From positions 1 to 64,000 of the forward strand of contig NZ_BOOJ01000072.1 in NCBI RefSeq assembly GCF_016863175.1: DNA of 64,000 nucleotides, in the 5' to 3' direction. The notes under the pieces are model-generated. The model made no database searches. It saw nothing but the letters and a program-made list of their open reading frames with translations, and was not told where the DNA came from. The position numbers were made by a program, and so were the translations under genes. The stretch comes from Paraplanobispora siamensis. Lineage in GTDB: Bacteria > Actinomycetota > Actinomycetes > Streptosporangiales > Streptosporangiaceae. This document shows, piece by piece, positions 51,406 to 59,248 of this stretch; the first letter of the stretch is position 1; each line of letters begins with the position of its first letter.

Positions 51406-51436
51406 TTGACCCTCACGTAACGGCAGGCTCCACCCT
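51406..51436 (+). promoter_or_regulatory. MerR-type promoter of the TipA-like gene
   Basis: TTGACC (51406-51411), a 19-base spacer and CACCCT (51431-51436). The long spacer contains a dyad of the form CCT--CGT-ACG--AGG (51411-51427), the typical MerR-family operator. The layout predicts autoactivation by the TipA-like product. Confidence 0.7.
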
Positions 51437-51463
51437 GGAGCGCGTAAGGGAGAGGGGGAGGCC

Positions 51464-52225
51464 ATGGGCTATTCCGTCGGGCAGGTGGCCCGTCTCGCCG
51501 GGGTGACGGTGCGCACGCTGCACCACTACGACGAGATCGGGCTGCTGTCGCCCGGGCAGCGCACGGCGTCGGGCTACCGGCGCTACACCGACGCCGACCT
51601 GGAACGGCTGCAGCACGTGCTGTTCTACCGGGAGCTCGGCTTCCCCCTGGAAGAGATCGCGGTCATCCTCGACGAACCGAGCAGCGACACGCTGACGCAC
51701 CTGCGGCGCCAGCACGAGCTGCTCAGCCGGCGCATCGGCCGGTTGCGGGAGATGACCGCGGCGATCGAACGCGCCATGGAGGCGAATGCGATGGGAATCC
51801 CACTGACACCCGAGGAGCGCTTCGAGCTCTTCGGCGACTTCCGGCCGGAGGAGCACCAGGCCGAGGCGGAGGAACGCTGGGGCGGCACCGAGGCCTTCGA
51901 GCAGTCACGGCGCCGCATGGCGACGATGACCAAGGACGACTGGAAGCGCTTCACCGCCGAGGCCGCCCGGACGACCGAGGACTTCGCCAAGGCTTTCACC
52001 GACGGCCTGCCCGCCGACGGCGAGGTCGCCATGGACCTGGCCGAGGAGCACCGGGCGCACATCACCCGCTGGTGCTACGACTGCTCCTACGAGATCCACC
52101 GCGGCCTGGGTGACATGTACGTGGCCGACCCGCGCTTCGCGGCCAACTACGAGCCGCTCGCGCCGGGTCTGACGCAGTACATCCGCGACGCCATCCACGC
52201 CAACGCCGACCGCGCCGGCGCCTGA
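51464..52225 (+). CDS. TipA-like MerR-family regulator
   Basis: A 253-residue regulator with an N-terminal MerR domain (YSVGQVARLAGVTVRTLHHY, DEIGLL, GYRRYTDADLERL), a dimerisation helix, and a C-terminal TipAS-type antibiotic-recognition domain (FRPEEHQAEAEERWGGTEAF, MDLAEEHRAHITRWCYDC, LGDMYVADPRFAANYE). The TipAS domain of Streptomyces binds thiopeptides and other multidrug ligands; the WCYDC block gives two Cys near the position of the thiopeptide-reactive residue. GGGAGAGGGGGAGG precedes the ATG. A MerR promoter with a 19-base spacer lies immediately upstream. No transporter lies next to it. Confidence 0.92.
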   Translation: MGYSVGQVARLAGVTVRTLHHYDEIGLLSPGQRTASGYRRYTDADLERLQHVLFYRELGFPLEEIAVILDEPSSDTLTHLRRQHELLSRRIGRLREMTAAIERAMEANAMGIPLTPEERFELFGDFRPEEHQAEAEERWGGTEAFEQSRRRMATMTKDDWKRFTAEAARTTEDFAKAFTDGLPADGEVAMDLAEEHRAHITRWCYDCSYEIHRGLGDMYVADPRFAANYEPLAPGLTQYIRDAIHANADRAGA

Positions 52226-52249
52226 GGCCCGGCCGGTCGCGACGGTGCC

Positions 52250-52273
52250 GGGCACCCCGCCGGCGGGGTGCCC
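52250..52273 (+). terminator. 24-bp perfect palindrome after the TipA-like gene
   Basis: GGGCACCCCG, loop CCGG, CGGGGTGCCC, 25 bases after the stop. Confidence 0.8.
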
Positions 52274-52354
52274 GTCCTGTCCGGCCGCGGCCCCCGCCCC
52301 TCGGCTGGTTATCCTCGAAAGGACGGTCGATCACGGGGCATGGGGGGCCAATCC

Positions 52355-52840
52355 ATGACAGAGCGCAAGCCGGTCGGGGTGAGTTTCGAGACCTGGATCG
52401 ACCGGCAGATCCGCGAAGCCGCCGAGCGCGGGGAGTTCGACGACCTCCCGGGGGCGGGCAAGCCCCTGCCCGGCGAGGGCAAGCCGGACGACGAGATGTG
52501 GTGGATCAAGCGGAAGATGCAGGCGGAGAACCTGTCGTTCCCGCTGCCGGGCACGCTCGCGTTGCGCAAGGACGCCGAGGACTCCCGGGCCGCGGCGCTC
52601 CGGGCGCGCACGGAGGCCGAGGCGCGCAGGATCATCGAGGAGCTCAACGACAGGATCCGCGAGGGCCACGGCAAGCCCCTGTCCGGTCCGCCGGTCTTCC
52701 AGCCGCTGCTGGAGGTGGAGGAGGTCCTGGCCGAATGGCGGGCCGCCCATCCCGTCGAGGAGGCGCCGGCCGGACCGCAGGCGCCCGCCGAACCGCCCCG
52801 CCGGCGGCGTTCCCCGCTGAGGTGGATCAGGCGCGGCTGA
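52355..52840 (+). CDS. DUF1992 (DnaJC28-type) protein
   Basis: A 161-residue protein with the DUF1992 domain at its N terminus: SFETWIDRQIREAAERGEFD, DLPGAGKPLP, WWIKRKMQAENLSF and LPGTLALRKDAE. The domain also occurs in the DnaJ homologue DNAJC28, but no J-domain is present here. The C terminus is Pro/Arg-rich and ends RRRRSPLRWIRRG. The function is unknown. ATG 52355 has GGGGGG eight bases upstream; ATG 52340 in the same frame is less well placed. Confidence 0.88.
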   Translation: MTERKPVGVSFETWIDRQIREAAERGEFDDLPGAGKPLPGEGKPDDEMWWIKRKMQAENLSFPLPGTLALRKDAEDSRAAALRARTEAEARRIIEELNDRIREGHGKPLSGPPVFQPLLEVEEVLAEWRAAHPVEEAPAGPQAPAEPPRRRRSPLRWIRRG

Positions 52841-53001
52841 GGAACCGCGGCGGTCGCGGTCACCGTTCCGGTCGCTGAGTGGCCGCGGCCACGGTCACCC
52901 TACCGGCACGACCTCCCGCCCTCCCGTTCGGGACCGCGGCGGCCACCGCCTACCCTGGGAAGCCGTTTCCCCGAGGTCCGTGAAGGAAGGGTGGTCCCCT
53001 C

Positions 53002-53319
53002 GTGCCCACCGCACTGCGTCTGTTCCGTTATGTCGCGATCGCCGAGGCGTGCTCGTGGGCCGGACTGCTCGTCGGCATGTACTTCAAGTACATCGCCGCC
53101 ACCGGCGAGCTCGGCGTGAAGATCTTCGGCCCGATCCACGGCGCGCTGTTCGTGCTGTACGTCGCCGGGGTGCTCGCCGCCGCCCGCACCGCCGGGTGGA
53201 GCCGGGGCACAATCGTGCTCGGCCTGGCGTGCTCGGTGCCCCCGTTCACCTCGTTGTGGTTCGAGCGGCGCATGCTGTCCCGCTTCCGCGAGCCCGCCGC
53301 CGCCCAGCGGATCCCCTGA
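53002..53319 (+). CDS. DUF3817 membrane protein
   Basis: A 105-residue integral membrane protein with three predicted segments and the DUF3817 pattern: FRYVAIAEACSWAGLLVGMY, then FKYIAATGELGVKIFGPIHG, LFVLYVAG and a C-terminal PPFTSLWFERRM. GTG 53002 follows GGAAGGGTGG. The role of the family is unknown. It stands alone between the DUF1992 gene and the phospholipase remnant. Confidence 0.88.
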   Translation: MPTALRLFRYVAIAEACSWAGLLVGMYFKYIAATGELGVKIFGPIHGALFVLYVAGVLAAARTAGWSRGTIVLGLACSVPPFTSLWFERRMLSRFREPAAAQRIP

Positions 53320-53382
53320 CGGCGTCCGGCGGCCCGCCGCACTGCACGACGGACCGCCGGAGCTGGACGGGCGGCGCGCAGG

Positions 53383-53735
53383 TCAGGCGTCGGGGCCCTT
53401 CGGGCAGGCGGCGCGCAGGGCCCAGAACCACTCGACGTAGTCGTCGTGCACGGCCCGGCCCTTGATGCGGACCAGTGAGTCGTCGGAGTTCTCCTGGTGG
53501 GTGAAGTTGGCGCTGCCGGTGTAGACCCGGGGGACGATGTCGGCGCGCTGCGCCTGGCCGGCACCGCCCGTACGCGGCCCGCGGGGATCGTTGAACACCG
53601 CGCCCATCACCGGCTTGGCCGAGGCCGGGGCGGGGGCCGCGCCGCCTCCCCGGTCCGCAGGGCCTGCGCCTGCCCGGCGAACAGCGTGCTCATCAGCACG
53701 CACGCCAAGGGGATCATCAGGAGTCTGCTTCGCAT
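53383..53735 (-). pseudogene. phospholipase D-like gene remnant (frameshift and internal deletion)
   Basis: Starting at ATG 53735, the frame encodes a good signal peptide (MRSRLLMIPLACVLMSTLFA, GQAQA) and then reads into Arg/Pro-rich nonsense to a stop at 53607. A different frame picks up KPVMGAVFNDPRG, which looks like the start of a mature secreted PLD-like protein, and continues directly into VYTGSANFTHQENSDDSLVR and the C-terminal HDDYVEWFWALRAACP. The last block is the TGSANF motif and following strand of the second PLD half. The whole middle, including the first HKD motif, is missing. A shift in the G-rich run near 53645-53665 plus a deletion of roughly 300 codons explains this. The family assignment is by memory of secreted actinobacterial PLD-like proteins. 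Confidence 0.6.
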
Positions 53736-53830
53736 GACGGTGAAGTCCGACAAGATCGCGATCACCTGTCGTCCACCCTCCGTCGTCAACCCTGGGATTG
53801 ATCCGTTTCCACCATCCGCGGTAGCGGGCC

Positions 53831-53878
53831 GGGCCGTCTGCCACCCGGGTCCGCCCGGACGCGGGTGGCAGACGGCCC
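53831..53878. terminator. very long hairpin downstream of the CMD gene
   Basis: GGGCCGTCTGCCACCCG (53831-53847) pairs exactly with 53862-53878. The loop contains a further GTCCG/CGGAC pairing, so the stem is almost continuous over 22 pairs. It lies 20 bases beyond the stop of the carboxymuconolactone decarboxylase gene on the minus strand. Confidence 0.85.
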
Positions 53879-53897
53879 GGGCGTCTGGGCCCGCCGG

Positions 53898-54383
53898 TCA
53901 GCTCAGGATCGCGGCGTGCATGCCGGGCTCGTAGGAGCCTCCCCGCTGGTGCACGATCACGGCGAGCCGGTTGGCCGCGTTGATCAGGGCGACCAGGGAG
54001 ACCAGCGCGGCGATCTGGTCGTCGTCGTAGTGCTTGCGCACCTGGGCCCACGTCTCGTCGGACACGCCCCGGTGGGCGTCGGCGAGCCGGGTGCCCTCCT
54101 CGGCGAGCGCCAGCGCGGCCTGCTCGGCCTCGGTGAACACGGTGGACTCGCGCCAGGCGGCGACCAGGTGGAGCCGGACCGCGCTCTCACCGGCGGCCGC
54201 GGCCTCCTTGGTGTGCATGTCGATGCAGTGCCCGCAGCCGTTGATCTGGCTGGCGCGCAGCGACACCAGTTCCTGGGTGGACTTCGGCAGCGGCGACTGC
54301 ATGATCACCAGAGCGGCGTTGGCGAACCGCTTGGCGAACCTCATTGCGATCTCGTTGTCGAACAGGTTGAACCGGGTGTCCAT
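53898..54383 (-). CDS. carboxymuconolactone decarboxylase (AhpD-like) family protein
   Basis: A 161-residue AhpD-fold protein with the redox/catalytic CxxC motif in NGCGHCIDMHTKEA, preceded by LVSLRASQI. The family covers peroxide-reducing and decarboxylating enzymes; with CxxCxxxH it is probably an alkylhydroperoxidase-like disulfide reductase. GAGGACGGAAG precedes the ATG. It is divergent from an ECF41 sigma factor and has an ECF41-type promoter, the standard association of this sigma group with a COE (carboxymuconolactone decarboxylase, oxidoreductase or epimerase) gene. Confidence 0.93.
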   Translation of the reverse strand: MDTRFNLFDNEIAMRFAKRFANAALVIMQSPLPKSTQELVSLRASQINGCGHCIDMHTKEAAAAGESAVRLHLVAAWRESTVFTEAEQAALALAEEGTRLADAHRGVSDETWAQVRKHYDDDQIAALVSLVALINAANRLAVIVHQRGGSYEPGMHAAILS

Positions 54384-54438
54384 GACTTCCGTCCTCGTTT
54401 CCGGTGGTGCCCCGTGGTGGCGGGCTGAACGGACACGA

Positions 54439-54465
54439 GATGCCGGCGGCCCGCTCCCTGTGACA
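54439..54465 (-). promoter_or_regulatory. ECF41-type promoter of the CMD gene
   Basis: TGTCACA (-35; plus-strand 54459-54465), exactly 16 bases, CATC (-10; 54439-54442). The known ECF41 consensus is TGTCACA-N16-CGTC, so only one base differs. It lies 56 bp upstream of the CMD start. Confidence 0.75.
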
Positions 54466-54499
54466 GGGCGGCCGTGTGACGTACCTCACCGCCCGCGGA

Positions 54500-54526
54500 C
54501 GTCACAGAACCGAGGGGCCCGGCATC
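54500..54526 (+). promoter_or_regulatory. ECF41-type promoter of the sigma factor gene
   Basis: CGTCACA (54500-54506), exactly 16 bases, CATC (54523-54526), 44 bp upstream of the sigma factor start. It has the same -10 variant as the promoter on the other strand. It predicts autoregulation. Confidence 0.65.
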
Positions 54527-54570
54527 TTGTGCGTGTGGCACCGTTGGAGGCGAGCAGGCGGGAGCGGCCG

Positions 54571-55503
54571 GTGAAGAGCGAGCGCACACAGGACACGGGC
54601 GGGCGGCTCTCCGGCGAGGGGTGCGCGGACCCCGCCACCGAGGCGTTCGTCGCCCATCGCAACCTGCTGTTCACCGTCGCCTACGAGATGCTCGGCTCGG
54701 CCGCCGACGCCGAGGACGTCCTGCAGGAGACCTGGCTGCGGTGGGCGGGCGTCGATCTCGGCGCGGTGCGGGACCGGCGCGCGTACCTGGTCCGGATCAC
54801 CACCCGCCAGGCGCTCGCCCGGCTGCGCGCGCTCGGCCGCCGCAAGGAGTCCTACGTCGGCTCCTGGTTGCCCGAGCCGCTGCTCACCACTCCCGACGTG
54901 ACCGAGGACGTCGAGCTGGCCGACAGCGTCTCGATGGCGATGCTGCTGGTGCTGGAGACCCTTCAGCCGACCGAGCGGGCGGTGTTCGTGCTGCGCGAGG
55001 TGTTCGACCTCGGGTACGACGAGATCGCCGAAGCCGTGGGCAAGAGCCCCGCGGCGGTCCGCCAGATCGCGCACCGGGCGCGGGAGCACGTCGCGGCGCG
55101 CCGGCCGCGCGGGGCCGTCTCCCCGGCCGAGACCCGCGACGCGCTCGACGCGTTCCGGCGCGCGGCCGAGACGGGCGATCTGCAGGGCCTGCTCGACGTC
55201 CTCGCGCCGGACGTCATCCTGCTGGGCGACGGCGGCGGGGTCAGACAGGCCATCCTGCGGCCCGTCGTGGGGGCCCGCAAGGTGGCCCGCCTGCTGGCCG
55301 CCGGGCTGGGGAAGATCGCCGGCACGGGATCGCTGCGGCCGGAGCAGGTCAACGGCCACCCGGGGCTGGTCCTCCGGTTCGACGGCGTGATCGACACCGT
55401 CGTGGCGGTGCGCATCGACGACGGCCTCATCACCGGGCTCTACGCCGTACGCAATCCCGAGAAACTCTCGCACATGCAGCGGGAGACCGCCCTGCGCCGC
55501 TGA
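54571..55503 (+). CDS. ECF41-family RNA polymerase sigma factor (SigJ-like)
   Basis: A 310-residue sigma factor. Region 2 (FVAHRNLLFTVAYEMLGSAA, DAEDVLQETWLRW) and region 4 (LQPTERAVFVLREVFDLGYD, EIAEAVGKSPAAVRQIAHRA) are followed by a SnoaL-like C-terminal domain. Two ECF41 signatures are visible: SYVGSWLPEPL in the linker and LLGDGGG in the C-terminal domain, where the fifth residue of the usual DGGGK is Val. There is no anti-sigma gene; in this group the C-terminal extension regulates activity. GTG 54571 has GGGAG 7 bases upstream. Matching ECF41 promoters face both this gene and the divergent CMD gene. Confidence 0.93.
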   Translation: MKSERTQDTGGRLSGEGCADPATEAFVAHRNLLFTVAYEMLGSAADAEDVLQETWLRWAGVDLGAVRDRRAYLVRITTRQALARLRALGRRKESYVGSWLPEPLLTTPDVTEDVELADSVSMAMLLVLETLQPTERAVFVLREVFDLGYDEIAEAVGKSPAAVRQIAHRAREHVAARRPRGAVSPAETRDALDAFRRAAETGDLQGLLDVLAPDVILLGDGGGVRQAILRPVVGARKVARLLAAGLGKIAGTGSLRPEQVNGHPGLVLRFDGVIDTVVAVRIDDGLITGLYAVRNPEKLSHMQRETALRR

Positions 55504-55549
55504 GCCGGAGCCCCTCCCGCCTCCGGTACGGCCCGCAGCGCAGCCGCCG

Positions 55550-56764
55550 TCATGGTCTGCGCGCGTTCGTGAGCCACCGCAGCAGCCACTCCGCCGGGCC
55601 GTAGCGGTGGCGGCGCAGCCACAGGCGGCTGTACCCGGCCTGAAGCAGGAAGATCGCGACGGCGATCGTCACCACGGTCATCGGGCTGAGCCGGCCCACC
55701 AGCCCCAGCCCGTAACCGGTGAACACCATCGAGCAGATCAGCGACTGGCCGAGATAGTTGGTCAGCGCCATCCGCCCCGGCGGCACGAGCGCGCCGGTCA
55801 GCCGCGGCGCGGCGGGCAGCAGGCGCAGCAGCGTCGCGGCGTAGGCGGCGGCCAGCAGCGGCGCGGTGAGCAGGTCCACCGCCTGGCCGGCCATGTGGTA
55901 GGCGCCGTGGCGGACGCCGTCGCCCGACCAGGTCGAGTGCGCGTACAGCAGCGCCCCGACCAGCCCCACGGGGAAGCCCACCAGCTGGATCCTCCTGAGC
56001 ACGGCGGTGTGCCCGCAGACGCCGGCGAGCGCCCGGTGCCTGCCGGCGGCCAGTCCGACCAGGCAGGCGGCCAGGACGGCGGGCCCCTGGAAGAACACCC
56101 GGAGTATGACGATCTTCTCCAGCGCGTGCACGTGCTCGGTGATGATCGCCGTCGCCGAGCCGCCGAGGGCCCGGTCGGTCCGCGCCGCCTCGGCCGCGTC
56201 CCCCGCCACCATCCCGGAGGCGTCGGCGCCGAGCAGGGCCAGCGCGGCCAGCAGGAACAGGCCCAGCGCGAGCAGCGCGGTCAGCGCGGCGGCGCAGGTC
56301 ATCGCCGCGCGGGCGGGCAGGCGCCGGGCGGCCAGCAGGACCAGGCCGACGACGGAGTAGGTGACCAGGATGTCACCGGGGAACAGCAGCACCGCGTGGG
56401 CGACGCCGAGCAGAAACAGCCCGGCCAGCCGCCGCAGGAACCGCGGGACGAACGCCTTCCCCGACCTGGCGGCCGAGTCGATCTGGAGGGTGAAGCTGTA
56501 GCCGAACAGGAAGGAGAAGAGCAGATAGAACTTGTTCTCGAAGAGAAGAGTGACGGTCCAGCGGACCTCCCAGTCCAGCGGCGCGGAGAACCAGGGCTCG
56601 GCGAGCCCGGCCATCCGGTGTCCCGAGGCCAGGTAGGCGATGTTGACCACCACGATGCCCAGCAGCGCGAACCCCCGCAGGGCGTCGATCGCGGCGATCC
56701 GGTCCCCCGCCTCGCCGGAGACCGGGACGGCCGCCCCCGGCTCCCGATGTTTCCCCCGAAGCAT
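55550..56764 (-). CDS. DUF418 membrane protein (YeiB-like)
   Basis: A 404-residue integral membrane protein with about 9-10 hydrophobic segments. It has the YeiB/DUF418 marks: RIAAIDALRGFALLGIVVVN near the start, FYLLFSFLFGYSFTLQ, and the C-terminal DUF418 block (GRMALTNYLGQSLICSMVFT, GYGLGL, GYSRLWLRRHRYGPAEWLLR). The family is thought to be a transporter or acyltransferase-like membrane enzyme; its role is unknown. GAGGGGG precedes the ATG. It ends near the convergent sigma factor gene. Confidence 0.92.
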   Translation of the reverse strand: MLRGKHREPGAAVPVSGEAGDRIAAIDALRGFALLGIVVVNIAYLASGHRMAGLAEPWFSAPLDWEVRWTVTLLFENKFYLLFSFLFGYSFTLQIDSAARSGKAFVPRFLRRLAGLFLLGVAHAVLLFPGDILVTYSVVGLVLLAARRLPARAAMTCAAALTALLALGLFLLAALALLGADASGMVAGDAAEAARTDRALGGSATAIITEHVHALEKIVILRVFFQGPAVLAACLVGLAAGRHRALAGVCGHTAVLRRIQLVGFPVGLVGALLYAHSTWSGDGVRHGAYHMAGQAVDLLTAPLLAAAYAATLLRLLPAAPRLTGALVPPGRMALTNYLGQSLICSMVFTGYGLGLVGRLSPMTVVTIAVAIFLLQAGYSRLWLRRHRYGPAEWLLRWLTNARRP

Positions 56765-56975
56765 CGCGCCCCCTCGTCTGCATCCGGGAAAGAGCAGCGA
56801 TCAGCATCTCCCATGCTCGGGGCGTCTCAGCGGATTTCCGGCGCGCGGCTCCTGATTTTGACGTACACATAAGCGGAGCCGATCACGATGAAGACCTCCG
56901 GCGAGCCGGGCAGCCCGCGCCCGGCCCCGCACTCCGGAGGCTCCGGGCCCGCCGGTGTCATGAGGCGACCGGATA

Positions 56976-57995
56976 TCAGACGCCGAGTACGGCGCGCGTC
57001 ATGGCACGGCATCTCCCCGGGTCGGTGAGCAGGTCGGCGGAGTCGGCGAACTGGTCGACCGATCCCAGCGGGGGCAGCGCCGCCACGGCCGGGTCGGTGA
57101 TGGAGGCCGTCAGCGCGTCGGCGAAGCGCCGGGCGTCGAGGACCTGGAACGGCCGCGAGTGGAAGCCGCGCACGGAGGGGTCCAGCGGTTCGGTCAGGCC
57201 CAGCCGGTTGTGCAGGGCCGCCACCCGCTCGTAGGCCCGGCTCAGGTGCCGTTCCCGTTCGCGCCAGTCCCGCGCGGCCATCGCCCGCGACAGGGCGTCG
57301 CCGAGCTCGGCCGCCCCGGACAGGCGGGCGAAGCCGCTGCCCAGCCACTTGGTGTAGGGCGGATAGCGGCGGCGCATCAGCAGGGCCAGCCGCATCACGT
57401 CGCGGGCCAGCCGGGCGGTCACGACGGCCGAGCCCAGGTCGTCGCCGACCTCGCCGCACCGGCCGGGGAAGGCCTCCTCCTGGGCCAGGCGCCGCCACTG
57501 TCCGGCCAGCACGTAACGCCACAGGTCGGTGGGGTACCAGCGCAGCGCGGCCCGCGACTCCTCCAGGGATCCCAGCCCGTCGTGGAAGACCTCTCCCCGG
57601 GTGACCTCGGCCAGCCGCTGCCAGGGCGCCGACAGCCAGTCCAGGGTGGCCGGGCCGCGGCGGGGGTCGAAGCCGAGCCGGTGGGCGAACCATTGGCCGG
57701 GCTCGGCCACCTCGACCCCGTGCCGGCCGCCGAAGACAGTGGGATAACCGCCGAAGGCGGGCGGCAGGCTCCGGGCGACGGCCTCCCGCACCTCCCGCAC
57801 CAGTCCGGCGGTGACGAACAGAACGACCCGCGGTCCCCAGTCATGGTCGGTGGAACGCTCGGTGTCGAACGCCAGAACCTCCGAACCCGGGCCGATCAGC
57901 GCGGCACTGTGCGGGACGTCGGTGACCAGCGGGCGCACGACCTCACCGTAGAAGTCACGCGACAGCTCCAAACCAGGCACGAAACTGGACATCAT
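56976..57995 (-). CDS. DUF4037 (nucleotidyltransferase-like) protein
   Basis: A 339-residue protein of the DUF4037 family: FVPGLELSRDFYGEVVRPLV, LAFDTERSTDHDWGPRVVLF, WFAHRLGFDPRRG, and PYTKWLGSGFARL. The STDHDWGPR block is like a minimal nucleotidyltransferase metal site, and such proteins may transfer nucleotides, but the reaction is not known. ATG 57995 has GGGCGG upstream; the next codon is also ATG. An upstream in-frame ATG at 58100 would add a basic tail without homology. Confidence 0.85.
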   Translation of the reverse strand: MMSSFVPGLELSRDFYGEVVRPLVTDVPHSAALIGPGSEVLAFDTERSTDHDWGPRVVLFVTAGLVREVREAVARSLPPAFGGYPTVFGGRHGVEVAEPGQWFAHRLGFDPRRGPATLDWLSAPWQRLAEVTRGEVFHDGLGSLEESRAALRWYPTDLWRYVLAGQWRRLAQEEAFPGRCGEVGDDLGSAVVTARLARDVMRLALLMRRRYPPYTKWLGSGFARLSGAAELGDALSRAMAARDWRERERHLSRAYERVAALHNRLGLTEPLDPSVRGFHSRPFQVLDARRFADALTASITDPAVAALPPLGSVDQFADSADLLTDPGRCRAMTRAVLGV

Positions 57996-58345
57996 TCCGC
58001 CCACTCTGCCTGCCGCTCCCGCCACGCGCACGTGGTTTTCCCGGCGCCGGCCCTCTGCGGCACGGCGGCCGCCCCGCGGGGACCGCGAACGGATTTTCAT
58101 GATTTTTCTGGCGGATCGGGGAATCGCAGCTCAGCGGGGGGACAGCGCCGGGAGAACGCGCCCGGCGGCCCTTGCCCAGCCCGTCCGGGAGTCGCGTTCG
58201 CGCAGGTCGGCAAAAACATGAACGCACTGTTCACGTTTGCCTCACCCGGATGCGGTGGTCAAGGATGAAGCATCCGCGAACCGGCCCCCGCCTGGGGTTT
58301 CTTCGGCGTGCCCGCCGGCCGTTCGCATGATCACCGGGAGGAACG
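57996..58345. other. 350-bp divergent regulatory gap
   Basis: No gene seen. It must hold the promoters of the DUF4037 gene (minus) and the NmrA-like gene (plus). It contains a dyad with arms TGAAC/GTTCA nested in GGCAAA/TTTGCC (58209-58240). Confidence 0.6.
58219..58233. promoter_or_regulatory. operator-like dyad upstream of the NmrA-like gene
   Basis: TGAAC, 5 bases, GTTCA, inside weaker outer arms GGCAAA and TTTGCC. It lies 112 bp before the NmrA-like start. A dimeric repressor such as a TetR or ArsR protein could bind; no regulator gene is adjacent. Confidence 0.4.
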
Positions 58346-59197
58346 ATGCCCATTCTGGTCACCGGGGCGACGGGAACCGTCGGAGGCAGCCTCGTCCGGC
58401 AGCTCGTGGCGGCCGGCCACCGGGTGCGGGCGCTGACCCGCGACCCCGGCTCGCCCGCGGCGGCGGAACTGCCGCAGCAGGTCGAGGTCGTCCGCGGCGA
58501 CTTCGCCAGGCCCGAGACCCTCATCCCCGCCTTCCGGGGAGTCGAGCGCATGCACCTGGTCGCGATGGACGGCTACGGCCCGCTGACCACCGCCCCGGAG
58601 ATCCTCGACCTGGCCCGCCGGGCCGGGGTGCGGCGCGTCACCCATCTCGGCCACGACGATCCGAGCCGGGACGACGACGACCCGCTGGAGAGCGAGAGCC
58701 GGGCGGTGAAGAAGGCGGTGGAGGACTCCGGCCTGGAGTGGACCCACCTGTTCCCCGGCGAGTTCATGGCCAACACCTGGGAGTGGGCCGAATCGATCAA
58801 GAACGAGGGCGTCGTGCGGGCGCCGTTCGGCGACTGGACCAGCGCGATGGTCCACGAGGCCGACATCGCCGCCGTGGCCATGGCCGCGCTGCTGCACGAC
58901 GGCCACGCGGGCAGGACCTACACGCCGACCGGCCCGGAACCGGTCAGGCGCGCCGACGCCGTGCGGATGATCGGCCGGGCGATCGGCCGCGAGATCCGCT
59001 TCGTCGAGCTGACGCCCGACCAGGCCCGCGAGCACTGGAAGGACGTCTACCCCGAGATCGTCATCGAGTGGTTCCTGGAGATGGGCGAGCATCCCGACAT
59101 GAACGCCCCGGTCCTGCCCGACGTCGAGCAGGTCACCGGCAGGCCGGGCCGTACCTTCGCCCGGTGGGCCGCCGACCACGCCGACGACTTCCGCTGA
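58346..59197 (+). CDS. NmrA-like NAD(P)-binding oxidoreductase/sensor
   Basis: A 283-residue atypical short-chain dehydrogenase-like protein. The Rossmann motif is ILVTGATGTVGGSLVRQL, with HRVRALTRDP after strand 2. The mid-region RRVTHLGHDDPSRDDDDPLE and FPGEFMANTWEWAESI fit the NmrA/NAD(P)H-binding group. The YxxxK catalytic motif of true SDRs is not evident, so it may be a redox sensor or a quinone/isoflavone reductase-like enzyme. GGGAGG precedes the ATG. Confidence 0.88.
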   Translation: MPILVTGATGTVGGSLVRQLVAAGHRVRALTRDPGSPAAAELPQQVEVVRGDFARPETLIPAFRGVERMHLVAMDGYGPLTTAPEILDLARRAGVRRVTHLGHDDPSRDDDDPLESESRAVKKAVEDSGLEWTHLFPGEFMANTWEWAESIKNEGVVRAPFGDWTSAMVHEADIAAVAMAALLHDGHAGRTYTPTGPEPVRRADAVRMIGRAIGREIRFVELTPDQAREHWKDVYPEIVIEWFLEMGEHPDMNAPVLPDVEQVTGRPGRTFARWAADHADDFR

Positions 59198-59213
59198 CCG
59201 CCCGGCCGACCGC

Positions 59214-59244
59214 GCCGGGCCGGGCCGGGCCGGGCCGGGCCGGC
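59214..59244. repeat. 5-bp CCGGG satellite between convergent genes
   Basis: About six copies of CCGGG in a row just after the NmrA-like stop and before the GNAT stop. Such an array can fold on itself and may terminate transcription in both directions. Confidence 0.75.
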
Positions 59245-59248
59245 GAGA

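Noticed and set aside
56827-56961. 44-codon minus frame with a hydrophobic segment (VFIVIGSAYVYVKI) after the DUF4037 gene
   Set aside because: No ribosome binding site and no homology I recognise; it may be chance or a remnant, so it is not called.
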